Part shown: positions 59,510 through 64,000 of the stretch, piece after piece
Layout: every line of letters begins with the position of its first letter
How positions within the stretch are numbered: the first letter of the stretch is position 1
Notes under the pieces: model-generated
Seen by the model: only the letters and a program-made list of their open reading frames with translations
What the model was told of the DNA's origin: nothing
The model's database searches: none
Program-made: the position numbers and the translations under genes
From: Cryptomeria japonica
Lineage: Eukaryota; Streptophyta; Pinopsida; Cupressales; Cupressaceae
Length of the DNA stretch: 64,000 bases
NCBI RefSeq assembly: GCF_030272615.1
Contig: NC_081412.1
Location: 100,753,796-100,817,795, forward strand
Reading direction: 5' to 3'

Positions 59510-62500
59510 ATGGCATCTACTTCTAAGTTTGTAGGGAGGTTGATGATCACTATTGAGCCTAAGGAATCTCTAAAGGCAGATTAAATTATGTCTTATAATG
59601 CATTGTCACAAGTCCTGAGTGGTGTCATGGTCAAAGGTGATTTGTCCAGCTATATATATTGCAAAATTGAAGATTTGGGAACTCTTCGCATCTATACTCA
59701 GCCGAAATAACTCTATAATAAGGATGGAAATATTGAAGCTAAATATGCTAGGGTTTTTGAAAAAGGGTTTCATAATGCTGCCTACTTTCTTGAATAATTT
59801 GAGCATGAACACATAAGAATAATTTTGAGTCGAGTCCATAGTGAAAATATGTATCTGGAGAGGACTCACACAATAACCAAGGAGGCTATTAGGGTTGTAA
59901 CAGGTTATTGCTCAGCTAGTGAAGTTCCTGAGTTGAGGAAAATTTCAAAAGATAATGTCTTCAAGTTAACTGGTTCTACCTCTGATAGGCGTGCTTTTTT
60001 GGTCAACAATATTAGAGACCCTATGGTGAAACTTACAACAATGGTGATAGGCTACCGAGTGTTCTACTCTAGTAGACTTAACAGTGTTGCATCCGCAACA
60101 ATTCATATAGCACATAGAATGATAATTGATAATGCAGACTATGATATTTGTGAAGCTATCAGAGTCCAGTTATTTCAAAATTTAAATTCCATTAAGAAGG
60201 ACAATACTCAGAAGTTCAAATATGGTCAGCTATTAGCAGTGTTATTTTTCTACTTTCAGATCTTTCTACCTAGTGTAGGCGACATTGAATGGTCCAAAGA
60301 ACAACCAGTCAATGCACAGATCAAGAACAACATTAAGGTTGTGAAGAATACCTTTTCAGCTAGCACCAATAGGTACTTTAATGAATTCCAGAAGATGATG
60401 ATCTTGAGAATGAGGTTACTTGAAGATGTGGTAAAACACTTTGAAAAAGACATAATCTTCACGGTTACCACTGACTTTTTCTTGATGCAAGAAATTGAAA
60501 AAGAGATGGAAGCTATTAGCTATGAGGTCAATCATGACTTATTGGTTGGCTATGCTAATACTCTGTCAGCATCGCCCCAAAAAAAAAGAAGGCAAAATTG
60601 GACATCTTATTAGTCCAAGCTACACCCACTGAAACCAATACTGCACCTGTAGAAAAAGCAAAAGGAAAGCAAAAGAAATGTGGTGAAAAATCTCCTATGA
60701 AGAAGACTATAAGGGTGAATCGGAGTGTCCTAACCAAGAAGGAAGCAAAACCTAAAATATCTGAGAAGAAGGATAATGCACTAAAGAAAAGGAATAGGAA
60801 ACTGATTTTGCAACCAAAGTCTGAGGGTACAGATTCTGAAGAAGAACCTAAGAAGGAAAAGGCAACCGACATAACACCTAAGAAGGTAAAGGTAGTTCCA
60901 AAGGCAACTGCACCATTAGAAATTGCTACCTACAAACCTGACACAACATTTGAGAGAACATTGAAGTCATTGGGAAGAAAAAGGTTTGACAATGTCAAAG
61001 AACATTACGATTCTTTTACTAAAGATGAGTAGAAGAAAGTACTTCAACAGGTACTAACCTACTTGGGTCATTACAATAGATTTCCACATGATTTGGAGGA
61101 AGATATTTCAATCTCTTTGTATAATACTTTGTTAGATAAATGGGAAGAAGCCATTCAATTAGAAAAGAAGATTTTTGATGAAGTATTTGTACAGTATTTT
61201 CCCAATCTATCATCAAATGGAATTAGTTCTTTAACTGGGGAATATAAATCATATTTTGATTTTGAAGTAAGAAGACTAAAGCTTCTAAATGGAAAAAGGT
61301 AAATTGTTGAGTCTAAGACACATCAACTAGCCTGTATAATCAAAAAGAGGGAAGATGTCATCCACTCAAATAGTAAGGATGATACCACAAAAGATGTTCC
61401 TCGACCAGAAATGGATGAAGAGAAAATTGTTCAAGTTGACGTTATATATCCAACCAAGAAGAAGGGTGATTCCATTATTCTTGTTGATGAAGATATTTAG
61501 GACACAATAGACCTATCTGAAGACATTACTGCACCAGATATGGATCCTCCTACAATCACAGAAGTACAGGTTATATCAAGTGATCAACTGGGTAATCAAC
61601 TAAAAGAGGTTAGTGAACCGATAACTGAACAACTGGAGAAACCCCAATCTCCACCGATCATTGAGTCCACTCAAAAGAAGTCTACTGAGGAATCCATTAC
61701 TCAACAAATAGAAGATGCAATAGAGAAGAACACAAAAAGAGCTATCATTAAGAGTACACCCCCTGAAATGACAAAGCCAGAACTAATTGATGATGATGAT
61801 GATGATGAAGACTCTTTAAGTATTTCAGGACCTATTGACATGAATACCTTGAGTGCATCTAAAATGATGAAGATTGCTAATGTTATTCAATCTCGTGCAC
61901 ACAAGAAGAGGTTGAAAGAGAAAATAATTGAGGCAGAGACAATCCAGAATGCAGTAGAAATTTTGTCTGGATTACTACAGGAAACATCTCTCTCACATTT
62001 TCCTACTCCTATCAACAAACTTGGTCTGTTAGTTGCAGATGCATCTGATCAAATCAAATTGCTTGAAGATGTTGCTCAAATATCCACTAAGAAGAGCCAC
62101 AGGAAGGCATATGGAGATAAATTGGCTAAGCACATTGAAAATAGAAAAATGTCTTTATCTCATAATGGCAGTCTGTTAAAGAAAGCTATTGAATCTGGAG
62201 GAACGTATCTTGCCTCTACCTCCAATATTACTTTCTTTTATTTTGATATTTTTAAGAATCAAGTTGAGACTGAGCAGGAAATAGAAAGGTTATGAAAGGC
62301 ATATGTCCCACTCTAGAACTCTATTCATTCCTTTAACCGGTCTATAGATGAAATGTATGAAAAACTGAACAGGTATGATAGTAAGAGAGCTAAGAGATTC
62401 CAATCTCTAACAGAGCTCAAGAGTCAGCTCACTTCATAGATTGACATTCTTCTGAGAGCCTACTCCAGTGCAGAAGCTATTCTTGCTACTCTTGAAACCT

Positions 62501-62646
62501 GCACGCTATATTCAATGGAAGAATTCTATTCTCAACTACTGTCTACCTCTGAGTATATGGACAACATACTAGAATCATGGAAGAATGCTCTATCCCAGAT
62601 GAAGTAGAATTTCAATAATATTTTCATGAGAATATCCAATGCATGA
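59510..62646 (+). pseudogene. Element C ORF2 (about 1,045 codons), function unknown
   Basis: Starts ATG 59510 (MASTSKFVGRLMITIEPKES), aligned with element B MASSSTPKF. Conserved domain to about codon 330: YIYCKIEDLG, EHIRIILSRVHSEN, HTITKEAIRVVTGY, LTTMVIGYRVFYSSRLNSVA, FQNLNSIKKDNTQKFKYGQL and a hydrophobic LLAVLFFYFQIFL. Then a Lys-rich, nuclear-signal-like linker, LYNTLLDKWEEAIQLEKKI, an Asp run (DDDDDDEDSLSISGPIDMN) and helical segments to the stop at 62644. Frame shifts once at an A9 tract (60579-60587). Stops include three TAA before 59825 and 61030, 61300, 61498, 62293. No protease, RT or nuclease motif. Confidence 0.75.
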
Positions 62647-62912
62647 ACTTGTTTAAAATTGTAATATATGATGAACACTTTGATACATATTTTCTATATA
62701 TATGTATATATTTTACTTTATCATTTTGGCATTGCTATCAAAGGGGGAGTAATAATATGTATGTGTGTTTTTGAAATTTTTTTATTTATGCATACATTAA
62801 GGGGGAATATTGCATTGAAAGGGGAATATGAGTATATATGTAAATATGTTGTGTATGCACACTTAGCAGTATTGCATTACTCTAAAATTTTCTAAGTGTT
62901 GCCATCAATGCC
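62647..62912 (+). other. Untranslated stretch between ORF2 and PPT of element C
   Basis: AT-rich, with a TATATATGTATATA run near 62695-62710. Two extra GGGGGA purine tracts (about 62741-62749 and 62800-62806) precede the main tract and might act as secondary plus-strand primers. Confidence 0.4.
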
Positions 62913-62974
62913 AAAGGGGGAGATTGTTGGCATGATGATAATTGTAATGTATTCATCACTTATTGTCATTGATG
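62903..62974 (+). promoter_or_regulatory. Inverted 8-mer pair bracketing the PPT/U3 junction (element C)
   Basis: CATCAATG (62903-62910) and CATTGATG (62967-62974) are perfect complements either side of the purine tract and LTR start. Confidence 0.45.
62913..62923 (+). other. Polypurine tract (element C)
   Basis: AAAGGGGGAGA before TTGTTGG, identical to copia-1 at 15766-15776. Confidence 0.85.
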
Positions 62975-64000
62975 AAACACTCTCACACACATATATGATT
63001 ACATTAACTACTAGTATAACTTCAATTGGTTTTTACTACCAATCGGTATGCTTAAGGTCTATCTCTAACTGGTACTTTGTGTCAATCAGTATGTGCCTAA
63101 TAGATAACCTATGGTAACACTAAGTTGACATCAAAGTGAAGATAAACTTGAAGGTGAAGATCAAGTGGAAGATTCCTGGACAACGATTCACTAGTTTTAT
63201 TCCAACCGATATTTACTTCTCTAACCGGTATCTGATTTTGTGATGCCTTACTAGCACCATTTGTTTGGCGGTCATTTTTGTGATGAGTTATGTTTAAAAA
63301 GTCTAGATACACTACACCTAGGAAATTGTGTTCCTATGGCCGACATAAGGTATGAATATCTATTTAAAGACATCTTAGTGAAGCATTTTATGCAAGAGAT
63401 GAAAAAAAGAGAACAGTTATAGTAGAGGTGATCTATGTGAATACTTTTGCTGAAGAGCGATAAGTGTTTAAATGGAGAGTAGTGTTGAATGTACTTAGAA
63501 TGAGCTGATCCAACAAGTTTGTGCTACTTAGAACAGATCAAATCTTTCTTATTGTTTTCTAATCATTCCAATAGAACTAAATGCCCTAACCAAGTAAGCT
63601 CCAACAAGCTTCATTGTACAAATCCTCTAACAAGGTGATCCATTAGTTTGGATTCTAAAATCCTCCAGCAAGGTTACTCCTAATAGGGTAGTACTCTTAA
63701 CAGGGTATAAGCTTCTAATCAAGCTTGGGATCTCTAACAAGATTCTCTCCTAGCAGAGCTCTTTGTAAGACCTTAACCGATCAATTATCTATTACTACAG
63801 ATAGTTAACTTGTGAGTTCCATCTCACCATGGTTTTTACCTATTTGGGTTTTCCATGTATAAACACTTGTGTTATGGTGGATGTACTACTTTATGTGGAT
63901 GTTGTTATTTCATTTTGGATAACATGTATTTTGTTTAACTGCTTGGTTAAGTTCATCTACTGATTAGTGTTTAAAGTAGTGTTAGTTTTGGTGGCACTGA
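62925..64000 (+). repeat. Element C 3' LTR (partial, 1,076 bp seen)
   Basis: TGTTGGCATGATGATAATTG onward, same as 56586-57699; the window ends about 37 bases before the expected LTR end. Confidence 0.9.

Larger units (their letters stand above)
56586..64000 (+). mobile_element. RT-less LTR element C (+), 3' LTR truncated by the window end
   Basis: 5' LTR 56586-57699, Met-type primer site, ORF1 57786-59057, ORF2 59510-62646, purine tract, 3' LTR from 62925. No pol domain. It is inserted in the 3' end of copia-D, 44 bases after the RNase H stop. The left flank 5-mer is GATCT; the right flank lies beyond the window. It is the clearest copy for reading ORF1 and ORF2 because nothing is nested in it. 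Confidence 0.85.

Noticed and set aside
60579-60587. A9 tract in element C ORF2 as a programmed frameshift
   Set aside because: Elements A and B have no equivalent tract at this place and many random stops surround it; a simple slippage indel is more likely.
61786-61815. GAT repeat as a plain microsatellite
   Set aside because: It encodes an Asp run that is conserved as DDEDDD at the same place in element A ORF2.

Overview
This window is repeat-dense plant nuclear DNA. I found no intact host gene, rRNA, tRNA or CRISPR array. Almost everything is LTR retrotransposon, nested several levels deep and decayed by stop codons, frameshifts and deletions. Deep nesting, solo LTRs and no genes in 64 kb suggest a very large plant genome. 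A gymnosperm such as a conifer is my guess, not a demonstration.

Layout. (1) 116-17173: a Ty1/copia element (copia-1, + strand) whose gag is split by a 9.9-kb Ty3/gypsy chromovirus (2427-12318, target duplication ATATA). (2) 17174-22285: AT-rich sequence with a solo LTR (17511-18146, duplication TAGTA) and no gene. (3) 22286-29482: a second copia element (copia-E, minus). (4) 29483-36140: a decayed minus-strand gypsy-like element (G) with gag, an aspartic protease motif and a G-patch, holding a 1-kb LINE-like insertion. (5) 36141-56585: a third copia element (copia-D, +) split by a 14.5-kb minus-strand element A (38755-53288). A is itself split by element B (41087-49090, minus), and B carries a chromovirus-like solo LTR. 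Copia-D gag also holds a solo LTR and an antisense fragment resembling a plant mobile domain gene. (6) 56586-64000: element C (+), whose 3' LTR runs off the window.

The most unusual content is A, B and C. These three related but diverged LTR elements have no reverse transcriptase, RNase H, integrase or protease. Each instead carries ORF1, a coiled coil followed by four zinc-knuckle repeats, and ORF2, roughly 1,000-1,100 codons that I do not recognise. ORF2 has a conserved N-terminal domain around an ITKEA motif, a charged linker and a helical C-terminus. Their tRNA-Met-type primer site (visible in B and C), polypurine tract and LTR ends match those of the copia elements beside them, so copia enzymes probably move them in trans.

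Two RNA-level signals unite the RT-bearing and RT-less copia-type families. The first is a C-rich-loop hairpin near the 3' end of each LTR, whose stem changes sequence between families while staying paired. The second is a complementary 8-mer pair bracketing the polypurine tract/U3 junction. Both were found by reading and need alignment across a genome to test.
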